A DNA stretch of 64,000 nt from Pontiella agarivorans (GCF_034531395.1 NZ_JARVCO010000012.1:620001-684000), one strand, 5' to 3'; shown: positions 42,668-51,828, counted from the first letter of the stretch. The notes: generated from the letters alone by a model not told the origin. A program made the numbers and translations.

Positions 42668-43731
42668 TCCGGGACTTCCTTGTTTTTGCGGCGCTGTTGC
42701 TGTTGGTCTCATGTTCGCCGTCGAGCGATACCAAGATGGATGAGTCTCAGTGGGCCGATATCGAAGCGATTGCCGCGGATGCCGAAACGGTCCCGGATCC
42801 CGGACGGATGCCGGAAAGCCGGGTGCCGACTTCCGGACCCGCGGTCGGAGAGGAATTTGCTCCGTTTTTCCAACGGCTGGAAGCCATGAAGGCGGTGGAG
42901 CGCGAAGCGGGGGAAACACTGCTGAGTGGCCGAGGTCTGACGCTGGATTATGATCTGCGTTCCATTATGCTGAATGAGCGGGTGGTGGTGCAGGATGATG
43001 AAGGCCGGTTGACGGCAGATGCATTAATCGGGCGCTTTTCTGTTTCGAATACCGTGGAGTTTATTGAGGCCGAAGGCCGTGTGACGCTGGTCAGCAGCAA
43101 TCGTACCGCTACAGCGGATCATGTGATTTACAATCATCACAGCGGTTTTGTGAAGCTGGAGGGGCGGGCATCGGTTGCTCAGGCCGGTAACCGGTTGTCG
43201 GGCGAGCGGATTCAGCTGTGGGTGCGCGATGACCGACGAATGATTTGCGAGCCGAATGCTTTACTGGAAATTAGCGGTGATTCAGCCCTGGAACTTGAAG
43301 GGGTTGAAGGCGGAGCGGAACTGGATACGGAGATACGTTCCGACCGGGCGGTGTATGATGAGGCTCAGGGCGTTGCTGAACTGGTGGGTAATGTGCGCGT
43401 GCGCGATCCGCGAGCGGCCATGAACTGTGATCGGGTACGCCTTTTTCTGAAAGATGAACACGAAATTGATTGGATAGAAGCGGTCGGCGGGGTAATAATC
43501 CAATCAGACGACAGGAGAGCGTTGGCCGGGCGTGCGCTGTACCATGCTGATGAGGGAAAATTTACGCTTGAAGATGAGCCGAAGGTGAAGCAGGGACTTA
43601 ATGTGATGACGGGTGACCGAATTCTGTTTTGGCATGAAAATCGGCGGTTGCTATGCGAGCCGAATGCCCGTGTGCTGCTCTATCTGGACGAGGAAACCAA
43701 AGCAAAATTCCTGAAAGATTTAGACGAATAA
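42664..43731 (+). CDS. LptA/OstA-like lipoprotein
   Basis: A 355-residue protein starting with GTG inside the lptC stop (GTGA overlap). It has a lipobox LLLLVSC, so it is probably an outer- or inner-membrane lipoprotein. From about residue 95 it shows repeated OstA/LptA-type strands (LTADALIGRFSVSNTVEFIEA, TATADHVIYNHHSGFVKLEG, IRSDRAVYDEAQGVAELVG). This suggests two OstA-type units that could extend the lipopolysaccharide bridge. A lipid anchor is unusual for LptA. FFQRLE near residue 69 comes from a palindrome copy (42868-42882). Confidence 0.75.
   Translation: MIRDFLVFAALLLLVSCSPSSDTKMDESQWADIEAIAADAETVPDPGRMPESRVPTSGPAVGEEFAPFFQRLEAMKAVEREAGETLLSGRGLTLDYDLRSIMLNERVVVQDDEGRLTADALIGRFSVSNTVEFIEAEGRVTLVSSNRTATADHVIYNHHSGFVKLEGRASVAQAGNRLSGERIQLWVRDDRRMICEPNALLEISGDSALELEGVEGGAELDTEIRSDRAVYDEAQGVAELVGNVRVRDPRAAMNCDRVRLFLKDEHEIDWIEAVGGVIIQSDDRRALAGRALYHADEGKFTLEDEPKVKQGLNVMTGDRILFWHENRRLLCEPNARVLLYLDEETKAKFLKDLDE
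42868..42882. repeat. Dispersed palindrome copy inside the LptA-like gene
   Basis: TTCCA-ACGGC-TGGAA, preceded by TTT. Read as F-Q-R-L-E. Confidence 0.55.
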
Positions 43732-44469
43732 ATGGCTGCTGAAGAAACCTATCTGATCCGGACCGAAAAGCTGGTGAAGGCATATAAAGGCCGCAAGGTC
43801 GTTCGTGAAGTTGATGTGAATGTCAAGGCCGGTGAAATTGTCGGGCTGCTGGGCCCCAATGGCGCGGGCAAAACCACCAGTTTTTACATGATTGTGGGGC
43901 TGATCAGACCGACGAAGGGCAAGGTCTTTTTCCGGGGGAAAAATGTTACCCATACCCCAATGTTCAAACGGGCGCGTATGGGTATGGGCTATCTTTCACA
44001 GGAACCTTCAATTTTCCGGAAACTTACGGTGCAGGAAAATGTAATGTCCATTTTGGAGACGCTTCCGCTTTCGTCCAAAGAACGAAAGGAGCGCCTCGAG
44101 CAATTGCTGGATGACCTGAAAATCACAAAACTGGCGAAACAGAAAGCGTATACGCTTTCCGGCGGTGAGCGCCGGCGGCTGGAGATTGCCCGGTCATTGG
44201 TCACGAACCCGGCGATTATTCTGCTGGATGAACCATTTGCCGGGGTGGATCCGCTTGCGGTTGCTGATGTGCAGGAAATTGTGAAGACGTTGAAAGAAAA
44301 GGGACTGGGGGTTTTGATTACCGATCACAGCGTACGCGATACGCTGGAAGTGGTGGATCGGGCCTATCTGCTTTGCGACGGTCAGGTGCTGCGTGAGGGG
44401 GACAGTGACTTTTTGGTGAATGACGAAATGAGCCGTGAACTTTATCTGGGTCCGCGGTTCAGTATGTAA
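43732..44469 (+). CDS. lptB: Lipopolysaccharide export ATPase LptB
   Basis: The cytoplasmic ATPase of the LPS exporter. The 245-residue ABC protein has Walker A LLGPNGAGKTTSFYM near residue 37, a Q-loop LSQEPSIFRKLTV typical of LptB, the signature TLSGGERRRLEIARSL, Walker B AIILLDEPFAGVDP and the H-loop ITDHSVRDTLEVVD. Its start follows the LptA-like stop without a gap, so lptC-lptA-lptB are co-translated. The permease genes lptF/lptG are not in the window. Confidence 0.95.
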   Translation: MAAEETYLIRTEKLVKAYKGRKVVREVDVNVKAGEIVGLLGPNGAGKTTSFYMIVGLIRPTKGKVFFRGKNVTHTPMFKRARMGMGYLSQEPSIFRKLTVQENVMSILETLPLSSKERKERLEQLLDDLKITKLAKQKAYTLSGGERRRLEIARSLVTNPAIILLDEPFAGVDPLAVADVQEIVKTLKEKGLGVLITDHSVRDTLEVVDRAYLLCDGQVLREGDSDFLVNDEMSRELYLGPRFSM

Positions 44470-44488
44470 AAAACGAAAGGAGCAACCC

Positions 44489-44785
44489 ATGCAAGTTAGC
44501 ATTACAGGACGGCATCTCAATGTCACCGACAACATCAAGGCTCATGTGGAAGAAAAGCTGGAGCGATGTCTGGGTGTGTTCCCCCGAATAGAAAATATTC
44601 GGGTCATTCTCGATCTGGAAGCGCGGGAAAATATATCGGAAATTATCATACAGGGTTCGAATCATATTCGCGTCACGGCAAAGGAGAGATCGGAGAATCT
44701 GTATGATGCGATTGATCGCTCCATTGAGCATGCTGAGCGCCAGATGCGTAAAGAGCGCGATAAAGTGCAGGATCATCATAAGTAA
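44489..44785 (+). CDS. hpf: Ribosome hibernation-promoting factor, short form
   Basis: A 98-residue protein of the S30AE/YfiA family that stalls idle ribosomes. It begins MQVSITGRHLNVTDNIKAHV and has the conserved LERCLGVFPRIENIRVILDL strand-helix unit and a basic C-terminus (RQMRKERDKVQDHHK). AAAGGAG stands just upstream of the ATG at 44489. In many Gram-negative bacteria hpf follows lptB and rpoN; here rpoN is missing. Confidence 0.92.
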   Translation: MQVSITGRHLNVTDNIKAHVEEKLERCLGVFPRIENIRVILDLEARENISEIIIQGSNHIRVTAKERSENLYDAIDRSIEHAERQMRKERDKVQDHHK

Positions 44786-44800
44786 AGATACGTGAAGAAT

Positions 44801-44845
44801 TCAGAATGAAGGGTTGCTATTCAGGTGGTAAATTCTTCATTCTGA
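44801..44845. repeat. Inverted repeat between hpf and hprK
   Basis: TCAGAATGAAG (44801-44811) is perfectly complementary to CTTCATTCTGA (44835-44845), an 11-bp stem with a 23-base loop. It could be an attenuator or processing site inside the operon; no T-run follows. Confidence 0.6.
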
Positions 44846-44873
44846 TGTACTAAATAGAATTTGGAGACCGACC

Positions 44874-45812
44874 GTGGCCATAACCGTTAAAACTCTGTGG
44901 AACGAAGGTGCAGAAAAGCTGCAGCTCAGCATCATTGCGGGCGAGCAGTTTCTTGATCGAAAACTGCCCGAAACCACGATGAACCGTCCGGGGCTGGCAA
45001 TGACTGGTTTTTTTCAGTATTTCGCGAATCAGCGTCTGCAGATTTTCGGGCTGGCTGAATTTACGTATATGAAAAGCCTTCCACAGGCGGAGCGTTCAAA
45101 ACGGCTGGTGGATCTCTTTGATCAGCAGATTCCGGGGATTGTCATTACGCGGAACCGAAAACCGTCGAAAGAAATGATTGAACTGGCTGAAAAGCACAGG
45201 GTTCCGGTTTTTCGGACGCCGATGGTGACTATGAATTTTGTAAACGAGTGCACGGTTATTCTCGAAGAGCTGACCGCTCCTCAAGAACGCATTCAGGGTA
45301 CCTGTCTTGAAATTATGGGTATCGGAGTGCTCCTCCGGGGAGATCCGGGGATTGGAAAAAGTGAGACGGCGCTGGCACTCATCGAGCGCGGTTACAGCCT
45401 GGTTTCAGACGATGTTACCGAAGTTCGTCGAAATTCCCGCAGTCGGCTTGTTTGCTGGGCCAATGAAGTGACGCGCTATCATATGGAAATCCGCGGTCTG
45501 GGGATTATTCATGTGCCGAGTCTGTTCGGGGTGGCTGCGATTCGCCGGCAGACCGAACTCGATTTGGTGGTGGACCTGAAAAATCCGACCGGTAACGAAG
45601 ATCGCACGGGGGTACAGCCGGAAACCATCGAAATCATGGGGGTTAAGGTTCCGTACATTACGTTGCCGGTCCGTTCAGGCCGTGATATGGCCAATATTGT
45701 TGAAGTGGCTGCGTTGAATCAGAAGCTGAAAGAGCTGGGGCATGATGCAGCAAAAGAGCTGGATGATAAAATTATCAGCAGGCTCACAAGAGGGCGGGTG
45801 CGTAATGGCTGA
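44874..45812 (+). CDS. hprK: HPr kinase/phosphorylase
   Basis: Phosphorylates HPr on its regulatory serine and removes that phosphate. The 312-residue protein has an N-terminal domain ending near residue 130 and a catalytic domain with Walker A LLRGDPGIGKSETALALIER, LVSDDVTEV, and the HprK signature HMEIRGLGIIHVPSLFG. GTG start at 44874 with GGAG seven bases upstream. It overlaps ptsH by 8 bases. Confidence 0.95.
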   Translation: MAITVKTLWNEGAEKLQLSIIAGEQFLDRKLPETTMNRPGLAMTGFFQYFANQRLQIFGLAEFTYMKSLPQAERSKRLVDLFDQQIPGIVITRNRKPSKEMIELAEKHRVPVFRTPMVTMNFVNECTVILEELTAPQERIQGTCLEIMGIGVLLRGDPGIGKSETALALIERGYSLVSDDVTEVRRNSRSRLVCWANEVTRYHMEIRGLGIIHVPSLFGVAAIRRQTELDLVVDLKNPTGNEDRTGVQPETIEIMGVKVPYITLPVRSGRDMANIVEVAALNQKLKELGHDAAKELDDKIISRLTRGRVRNG

Positions 45813-46083
45813 TCAGACCCTGGAAAAAAAGTTTGAGGTGCTAAACGAATACGGCATCCATGCCCGACCGGCCGCATTGCTGGTGAAAGCCGCTGGTAAA
45901 TACGACTGCGACATTTTCATTGAAAAAGATGGGAATAGGGTTTCGTGCAAAAGCATTATGGGTCTTATGACCATTGAAGGCTACCCGGGAAGTATCATGA
46001 CCGTGACCACATCGGGTGCCGATGCCCGGGAGGCCATGGACGAGATCGAGGAGCTGTTTGTTAACAAATTCGGCGAGGATTGA
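45805..46083 (+). CDS. ptsH: Phosphocarrier protein HPr
   Basis: A 92-residue PTS phosphocarrier. NEYGIHARPAALLVKAA holds the His that receives phosphate from enzyme I, and RVSCKSIMGLMTIEG holds the Ser that HprK modifies. ATG at 45805 is selected because the frame upstream overlaps hprK and because HPr proteins start close to the first β-strand. Its stop overlaps the earliest ptsI start. Confidence 0.95.
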   Translation: MADQTLEKKFEVLNEYGIHARPAALLVKAAGKYDCDIFIEKDGNRVSCKSIMGLMTIEGYPGSIMTVTTSGADAREAMDEIEELFVNKFGED

Positions 46084-46088
46084 TTCCG

Positions 46089-47864
46089 GTGTCTAAAACA
46101 CAGGTGAAAAACGAGATTGCCCTGAAGGGGATCGGCGTATCTCCGGGGATTGCGGTATATACCTGCCGGCTTTTTTCTCCTCAGACTGAAAAAGCGGTTC
46201 GGCGGTCAATCTCAGCGGATGAAGTTCCGGTTGAAATAGCCCGCTTTGAGGAAGCGCTGATTGCTACTCACGAGCAGATTAAGCATATCCAGAAGCAGGT
46301 GGCTGAAGTGCTGGGCGATGAGCATGCGAGCATTTTTGATGCCCACATTCTGGTGGTTGATGATCGCACGTTTATTGAAGAGGTTATCCGCTCCATTAAA
46401 AATGAGCTGATCAATGTAGAGCCTATACTGCAGACCGTGTCCAACCGGTATGCGGAAATGCTTTCGAAAATGGAGGATTCCTATCTCTCCGAACGGGCTG
46501 CTGATATCCGGGATGTAACGAAGCGTATTCTGGCCAATCTGGCCGGAGAGACCATCGACCGCATGAAACAGGTGAAAGAACCCTGTATTGTGGTGGCGCA
46601 CGATCTGGCCCCCTCGGATACAGCCAGTATCGATCGAAATCTGGTCAAGGCTTTCGTAACCGATCTGGGCAGTTCTACATCGCACACGGCCATTATGGCC
46701 AAAGCACTGGAAGTTCCGGCGGTGGTCGGACTGCATAATATCACCGCAGTGGTTTCGCCCGGGGATTTAGTCTTGCTCGACGGCGCAAAAGGCTTGGTAT
46801 TTGTTAATCCGAGCGAGGAACGCCTGGAGGAATACCGTAAACGAGCCGAGGAACAGCAGCAGATCCGCAGTGAACTCGAATCGTTGCGCGATAAGGCCCC
46901 GGAGACGCTCGACGGCTATCTGGTTCCGATTACGGCTAATATTGAACTGTTGGAAGAACTGGACGGGGTGGATGCGCGCGGTGCAAAAGGTATCGGTCTG
47001 TTCAGGACAGAATTTCTGTTTTTGGGGGCCGAAAAACTCCCTTCGGAGGATGAGCAGGCGGAGGCCTATATCCGTGCGGCGAAAAGTCAGTATCCGTCGC
47101 CGGTGGTGATCCGCACACTGGATCTGGGCGCGGATAAAATGCCGGTGGGGTTTGAGAATCCGGACGAATTGAATCCGTTTCTGGGGGATCGAGCGATTCG
47201 GCTGTGTCTTGCACGGCCGGAGCTGTTTAAAACCCAGCTTCGTGCCATTCTGAGAGCCAGTGTGTATGATAACGTGCGGATGATGTATCCGATGGTATGC
47301 TGTGTGCGTGAGGTGAGGGATGCAAATACGCTGTTGCGCCAGTGTATGATGGAGTTGAGCAAAGAGGGAATTCCGTTTAATCAGGATATTCAGATTGGCA
47401 CGATGATTGAGGTGCCTTCTGCTGCCTTGATCGCCGATATCATTGCACCGCATGTCAGTTTTTTCAGTTTAGGGACGAATGATCTGATCCAATACACGAT
47501 GGCCGTGGATCGTGGAAATGAAAACGTGGCCCATCTGTATACCCCCACGCATATGGCCATTATCAGACTGATTGATCACGTTGTGAATGTGAGTCATAAG
47601 TATGGACTGTGGACGTGCGTTTGCGGTCAGATGGCGTCCACTGCATCCTTTGTGCCGTTATTGATCGGGTTGGGGGTGGACGAGCTTTCGGTCAGTCCGT
47701 CACAGGCTCCGCTGATTAAGGATGTGATCCGGAAACTCTACTATTCCAGTGCTGTTGAGCTGGCCCAGAAAGCGTTGAATTCGCATTCGGCCGAGCATGT
47801 GGAGCGGCTGTGTCATGATCTGATTCGGACAATCGCCCCGGAAATACTCGAACTTTCCGAGTAA
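46089..47864 (+). CDS. ptsI: PTS enzyme I (phosphoenolpyruvate-protein phosphotransferase)
   Basis: Transfers phosphate from PEP to HPr. The protein is about 591 residues. The phospho-His lies in TDLGSSTSHTAIMAKALEVP near residue 190. The PEP-binding barrel has GIGLFRTEFLFLG, IRTLDLGADKM, IGTMIEVPSAAL, SLGTNDLIQYTMAVDR and the catalytic Cys in WTCVCGQMAS. GTG at 46089 has GAGGAT eight bases upstream and is preferred; TTG at 46080 is the alternative. No EII components are present, so the system may work mainly in regulation. Confidence 0.95.
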   Translation: MSKTQVKNEIALKGIGVSPGIAVYTCRLFSPQTEKAVRRSISADEVPVEIARFEEALIATHEQIKHIQKQVAEVLGDEHASIFDAHILVVDDRTFIEEVIRSIKNELINVEPILQTVSNRYAEMLSKMEDSYLSERAADIRDVTKRILANLAGETIDRMKQVKEPCIVVAHDLAPSDTASIDRNLVKAFVTDLGSSTSHTAIMAKALEVPAVVGLHNITAVVSPGDLVLLDGAKGLVFVNPSEERLEEYRKRAEEQQQIRSELESLRDKAPETLDGYLVPITANIELLEELDGVDARGAKGIGLFRTEFLFLGAEKLPSEDEQAEAYIRAAKSQYPSPVVIRTLDLGADKMPVGFENPDELNPFLGDRAIRLCLARPELFKTQLRAILRASVYDNVRMMYPMVCCVREVRDANTLLRQCMMELSKEGIPFNQDIQIGTMIEVPSAALIADIIAPHVSFFSLGTNDLIQYTMAVDRGNENVAHLYTPTHMAIIRLIDHVVNVSHKYGLWTCVCGQMASTASFVPLLIGLGVDELSVSPSQAPLIKDVIRKLYYSSAVELAQKALNSHSAEHVERLCHDLIRTIAPEILELSE

Positions 47865-47886
47865 AACGGTTCCGGTTATTCGAATT

Positions 47887-48651
47887 TCAGGAATCGCTGA
47901 CACGGGTTTCATGAATCCGCATTACGCAGTATTCCCATCCCCGCTCGATGTACTGCCATGTATCACTGTAGACTGCGACCGTGTCGGTTTTCAGCAGATT
48001 CAGGAATGTTTCAGTTTTCGGTGTTCCGACCATCACCATCCATAGGCCGATCACCAGAAGATTCGCAATATAAATGACGGCATACGAAAAGATTCGTCCA
48101 TGTTCCTGAACATCGGGCTGGCGTTCTGCCAGCATGCTGATGGTGAAGGTTATGTGGAAGGCCCAGGTAAGGCCGACGCCGGACAGCCACCAGATTCGAT
48201 ACGGTTCGACATCGATATAGAATGACAGCAGGTAGTACACGGCAATCAGGATAACCGTGTAAAAGGGGAAGAAGTAAGGAGCCAGCGTAATTAGAAAATT
48301 AGTTTTGGAGAGTTCAACATGGCCGCCGTCTTTACCGACTTTCATTTTTCCGATACGTCCGCCCATCATCAAGGCCCAGAGGGCGTGTGTGAGTTCATGG
48401 GCGATTACATAAGTGCGGACCGGACGCGGAAGGATGAAATAGATCACCACCCACGCTGTGAATCCGGCCGGGAGGGCCCATACTTCGTGCGGATGAGTCG
48501 ATGCCGTGCTGACGGAATCCTGATACAGGGCATAAATTGCCACGGAGACGGCCCAGCAAAGCGGGATCAGCCCAATGCCGATCAGCATTTTAATGAATTT
48601 CCACATGCCGGGTAGGTAGCATTTCCAAGGGTTGAAATCAACGGGTTCCAT
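47887..48651 (-). CDS. Membrane protein with HExxH zinc-peptidase-like motif
   Basis: A 254-residue protein with five or six hydrophobic helices. The motif VIAHELTHALWALMMGG (near residue 83) is the zinc-binding HExxH of M50-like intramembrane peptidases, placed at the start of a helix as in that clan. A later Asp/Asn-containing third ligand is not obvious. I do not recognise a named family. The first ATG (48651) lies inside a palindrome copy and has only AAGGG directly before it; the ATG at 48606 (MWKFIKMLIG) is a plausible true start. It lies 21 bases after the octaheme cytochrome gene on the same strand. Confidence 0.65.
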   Translation of the reverse strand: MEPVDFNPWKCYLPGMWKFIKMLIGIGLIPLCWAVSVAIYALYQDSVSTASTHPHEVWALPAGFTAWVVIYFILPRPVRTYVIAHELTHALWALMMGGRIGKMKVGKDGGHVELSKTNFLITLAPYFFPFYTVILIAVYYLLSFYIDVEPYRIWWLSGVGLTWAFHITFTISMLAERQPDVQEHGRIFSYAVIYIANLLVIGLWMVMVGTPKTETFLNLLKTDTVAVYSDTWQYIERGWEYCVMRIHETRVSDS

Positions 48652-48662
48652 CCCTTGGAAAG
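48645..48662. repeat. Dispersed palindrome copies around the HExxH gene start
   Basis: GTTCCATCCCTTGGAAAG (48645-48662) spans the first ATG of the membrane-protein gene. A second, one-base-shorter copy, TTTCCAA-GGG-TTGAAA, lies at 48622-48637. Confidence 0.5.
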
Positions 48663-48672
48663 GGTACGGATT

Positions 48673-51066
48673 TTATTGTGCGCCGGAACGCAGTCGACGT
48701 TCCTGATTGGCGGCGTAGCGTTTGGCTTCCATGGGGAGGTGCTTGGCGATTTTAGCTTTTTTGTAAAGTTCCAGGGCTTCGGAAATACGACCCTGTTGTT
48801 CCAGAGTGCCTGCGAGCGTGAAATAGGCTTCGGGGGCGGCGCGTCCGGAATCGACGACCCGGCGCATCATGTTTTCGGATTCGGAAGCACGTCCGGCCTG
48901 TTGCAGAAAATACAGGTAAGAGGAGGTGTAGTTCCAGTTTTCGGGAACCAGCAACGCTGCTTTTTTCAACCATTGGAATCCTTCGTCTTCGCCTTTTCGC
49001 GCCAGCAGAATGCCGAGGTTATAGGCGGCTTGCGCCATTTCAGGTTCGGCAGCCAGGGCGGTTTTCAGATGTTTTTCGGCTTCTTTCATTTTTCCGAATT
49101 CGGCATCCAGCAGAGCAAGGTTGAAATTGACCATCGGGCTGTTGGGCTCAATTTTCAATGCACGCTGAAGCATTTCATAGGCATTGGTACTGTTGCCGGT
49201 ACGGGCATGCACCATTGAGGCATTAATCAGCGGCTGTACAACATCGTCACGCAGTTCCATCGCTTTTTCGTAGGCGGCCAGCGAATGTTCGGGATCGCCG
49301 ATGCGGTCGTAATAAATGCCTTGATTATAGTGCGTGGACCAGCGGTCGGGCCAGATGATCAGTGAATTCCAGTATTCATCGTGTGCTTTTTCATAGGTGT
49401 CGCGTTCGGCGTCGGAGTAGCCCGCGAGGTTTCGGGCCAGCAGTGATTGTGCGGCGCGGATACGAACGGTACGAAAACGGTCGGAGCAGAGCTTTAACAG
49501 TCCTTTAGTCGCTTCGTGGGAGTTATCGTATTGAATGGATGCGGCGGCGGCGGCACGAACCCATTCGTGTTCATGGTTCAGCTGTTCGCGCATTTTGGGC
49601 CATTTTTCGGGATAGGGGCAGTTGACCAGCAGGCGGAGCATCGCAACATTTACTGCCGGGTCGCAGTCTTTATCGTCGAAAAAGGCCAGAATTTCCGGGA
49701 GGCGATCCCAATCGCCGTCGCGGCAGAGACTGATGATGCGCCCCTGTTTAAGGACCGGTTCGCCGGATTTTTCGCCGTGCCATTCTTTGACATATTTTGC
49801 GGCCCACTCGACATCCTCTTTTTTGTGGCCCTGATAATCGCCCATAATGGCTTCGGGGTTGTTGTGGCAGAGGTTACAGGCGTTGGGTGAGCCGAATTCA
49901 AGTGTTGCCTGCGGGGATGGCGGGCGGAACGTGTGATCGGAGCGCGACATGAAGGCCTGTGCGGTGGTCGGCATGTGACAGTCCACACAGGTAACACCGG
50001 CTTCGGCGCTGTGGTGTGAATGTTCGAGAATATTATCTACGCGTTCCTGATGGCATGGCAGGCAGGACTGGTTCGGATTGTCCTTGAAGCGGAAGCGTCC
50101 ACTCGACGTGTGGCAGTGAATGCATTCCAGCTGCCCGGAAATGGAGCACTGATTGGCCATCCAGGCGGTCTGCGTGTAGTTTTCGCCGAGGTCGCGGCCG
50201 TCGGGCCAGAAATCGCGGTCTTCGTAGGAGGTGAGGTCGTAGTGGTCGAAAAAGAGTTCTCCCGGAGTGAAATCGCGGGTAAGAATCTGGCCTTTGGCAT
50301 GGCAGGGACCACAGGTGGAATCGCGCTGCTCAAGGTTCAGGTCTTCGTGGAAGCGCAGCAGTTTGAGCTCTTTTAGTTCTTCCCCTTTTGCTGCGGCTTC
50401 TTCGGCGGCTTTTACATGGGCTTCGGCGGGGCCGTGGCAAACCTCGCAGTTAATGCCTTCTTCCTGCCAGGTGGTGTTGTAGGAATCGTCTTCGGGATTG
50501 TAGTTTTTTTCCAGCTGGCTCACATGGCAGTCATGACAGGATGTATTAAAGGTGAGTGAACGGTCGGTCCAGTGTACGGCGGCATCGGAGGGGCCGTCGT
50601 CTTGAAAATCGCGCACCATGCTGCCGGTGGCATCATACCACTCGCCGCTATGGACATAATAGGCGACCGGTGCAACCTGCAGTTTCCCTTTTTCCAGTGG
50701 AATCAGAAAATAGCGCACGTTTCGGCCGCCGAACGAGTGGCGGATTCGCCAGGTTTTTTCTGTGCCGTCGGCGAGTGTTCCGTGAAGAACACCGCCCTGA
50801 TCATCGAATTCAACAATGAACGATTCATCACCGAGTTTGAGCGGCTCTGTCATCGGTTTCATGGTTTTCACGAGGCGTGCACTGAAGGCCTCCATGGCTT
50901 TGCCGTGATGCGACGTACTCCAGAGTTCATAAAACCGTTCGTGGCAGACCAGGCAGTCGGATGAGCCGAGATATTCTCCCTGATCCGTGAAATCGATGGC
51001 AGAAACCGTGGTTGCAGATAAAAGAAGTGCTGTGGAGTGGGCGGCAAGTATGGTTAGCTTTTTCAT
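48673..51066 (-). CDS. Octaheme c-type cytochrome with HEAT-like and TPR domains
   Basis: A 797-residue periplasmic protein with a signal peptide ending VSA. Eight CxxCH heme sites occur in the first 410 residues: CLVCH, CHDCH, CEVCH, CGPCH, CIHCH, CLPCH, CVDCH and CNLCH, with the spacing of cytochrome c554-like multihemes. Residues about 450-560 look like HEAT-type helical repeats (VNVAMLRLLVNCP, VRAAAAASIQY, VRIRAAQSLLARN). Residues about 580-790 are tetratricopeptide repeats (STHYNQGIYYDRIGDPEHSL and others). It probably carries electrons and docks to partners through the TPRs; the partner and substrate are unknown. Confidence 0.93.
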   Translation of the reverse strand: MKKLTILAAHSTALLLSATTVSAIDFTDQGEYLGSSDCLVCHERFYELWSTSHHGKAMEAFSARLVKTMKPMTEPLKLGDESFIVEFDDQGGVLHGTLADGTEKTWRIRHSFGGRNVRYFLIPLEKGKLQVAPVAYYVHSGEWYDATGSMVRDFQDDGPSDAAVHWTDRSLTFNTSCHDCHVSQLEKNYNPEDDSYNTTWQEEGINCEVCHGPAEAHVKAAEEAAAKGEELKELKLLRFHEDLNLEQRDSTCGPCHAKGQILTRDFTPGELFFDHYDLTSYEDRDFWPDGRDLGENYTQTAWMANQCSISGQLECIHCHTSSGRFRFKDNPNQSCLPCHQERVDNILEHSHHSAEAGVTCVDCHMPTTAQAFMSRSDHTFRPPSPQATLEFGSPNACNLCHNNPEAIMGDYQGHKKEDVEWAAKYVKEWHGEKSGEPVLKQGRIISLCRDGDWDRLPEILAFFDDKDCDPAVNVAMLRLLVNCPYPEKWPKMREQLNHEHEWVRAAAAASIQYDNSHEATKGLLKLCSDRFRTVRIRAAQSLLARNLAGYSDAERDTYEKAHDEYWNSLIIWPDRWSTHYNQGIYYDRIGDPEHSLAAYEKAMELRDDVVQPLINASMVHARTGNSTNAYEMLQRALKIEPNSPMVNFNLALLDAEFGKMKEAEKHLKTALAAEPEMAQAAYNLGILLARKGEDEGFQWLKKAALLVPENWNYTSSYLYFLQQAGRASESENMMRRVVDSGRAAPEAYFTLAGTLEQQGRISEALELYKKAKIAKHLPMEAKRYAANQERRLRSGAQ

Positions 51067-51186
51067 GTTTTCATTTTCTAGTTTTTTTTTCTCGGAAAGT
51101 ACAGTGCTTAAAGAGGGAATTCATTAAATAAGACGGCGCGAATCTACTGGTTTTGACACCTCGCTAACGCTATCTTAACGCCCTGA

Positions 51187-51828
51187 ATGAGTGAGACGAA
51201 AAAGACAATTCTATTTGATTTTGACGGTACGCTGGCAGAAACCATGATGTTGATTCATGAGGTGTTCAACAGCTTGTCGCCTGTTTACGGATATCGGCAT
51301 CTTCCGGCTGAGGAGATCTCTGCGGCGCGTCATTTGACCGTTCGTGAGTTTATTGATCATGTGGGTATACCGCTTTGGAAGGTGCCGATTATTGCGATCC
51401 ATGCGCGTCGGCGTATGCACGCTTCGATGGATCAGATTCTGCCTCCGGACGGTCTGGTGGATGTGCTTACGCAGATTCATGAGAGTGGACGCTATATCAT
51501 GGATATTCTCACGTCCAACCGTCGTAAAAATGTGTTGACCTTTCTGGCCCGGCACCGGATTAACTGGTTCGATGAGGTTGAATCCACGCGTTCAATTTTG
51601 AGCAAACGCCGACGGGTGGAACAGTACATCCGAAGCAGAGGACTGAATCCCGGCGAGCTTTACTATATCGGGGATACGACCATTGATGTGGAAAGTGCCC
51701 GGTATGCCGGGGCAAAAACGGTGGCGGTTTCCTGGGGGCTGAATACCCCGGAGGCACTGGCCAGAGTGAAGCCGGATTTTCTGGTGAATGATCCGGCAGA
51801 GCTGCTTGCTATATTTCCAGCGGTTTAA
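51187..51828 (+). CDS. HAD-family phosphatase (phosphoglycolate phosphatase-like)
   Basis: A 213-residue haloacid-dehalogenase-type hydrolase. Motif I ILFDFDGTLAE near residue 8 (nucleophile Asp), motif II LTSNRRKN near 108, motif III Lys in SKRRRVEQY and motif IV YYIGDTTIDVESARYAGAKT near 157. The helical cap between motifs I and II fits the phosphoglycolate phosphatase/Gph group. The substrate is uncertain. It is followed by two palindrome copies and the kinase gene. Confidence 0.88.
   Translation: MSETKKTILFDFDGTLAETMMLIHEVFNSLSPVYGYRHLPAEEISAARHLTVREFIDHVGIPLWKVPIIAIHARRRMHASMDQILPPDGLVDVLTQIHESGRYIMDILTSNRRKNVLTFLARHRINWFDEVESTRSILSKRRRVEQYIRSRGLNPGELYYIGDTTIDVESARYAGAKTVAVSWGLNTPEALARVKPDFLVNDPAELLAIFPAV

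Noticed and set aside
51153-51176. TTGACA plus TATCTT as a promoter of the HAD gene
   Set aside because: The spacing is only 12 bases and the -10 would lie about 10 bases from the start codon.
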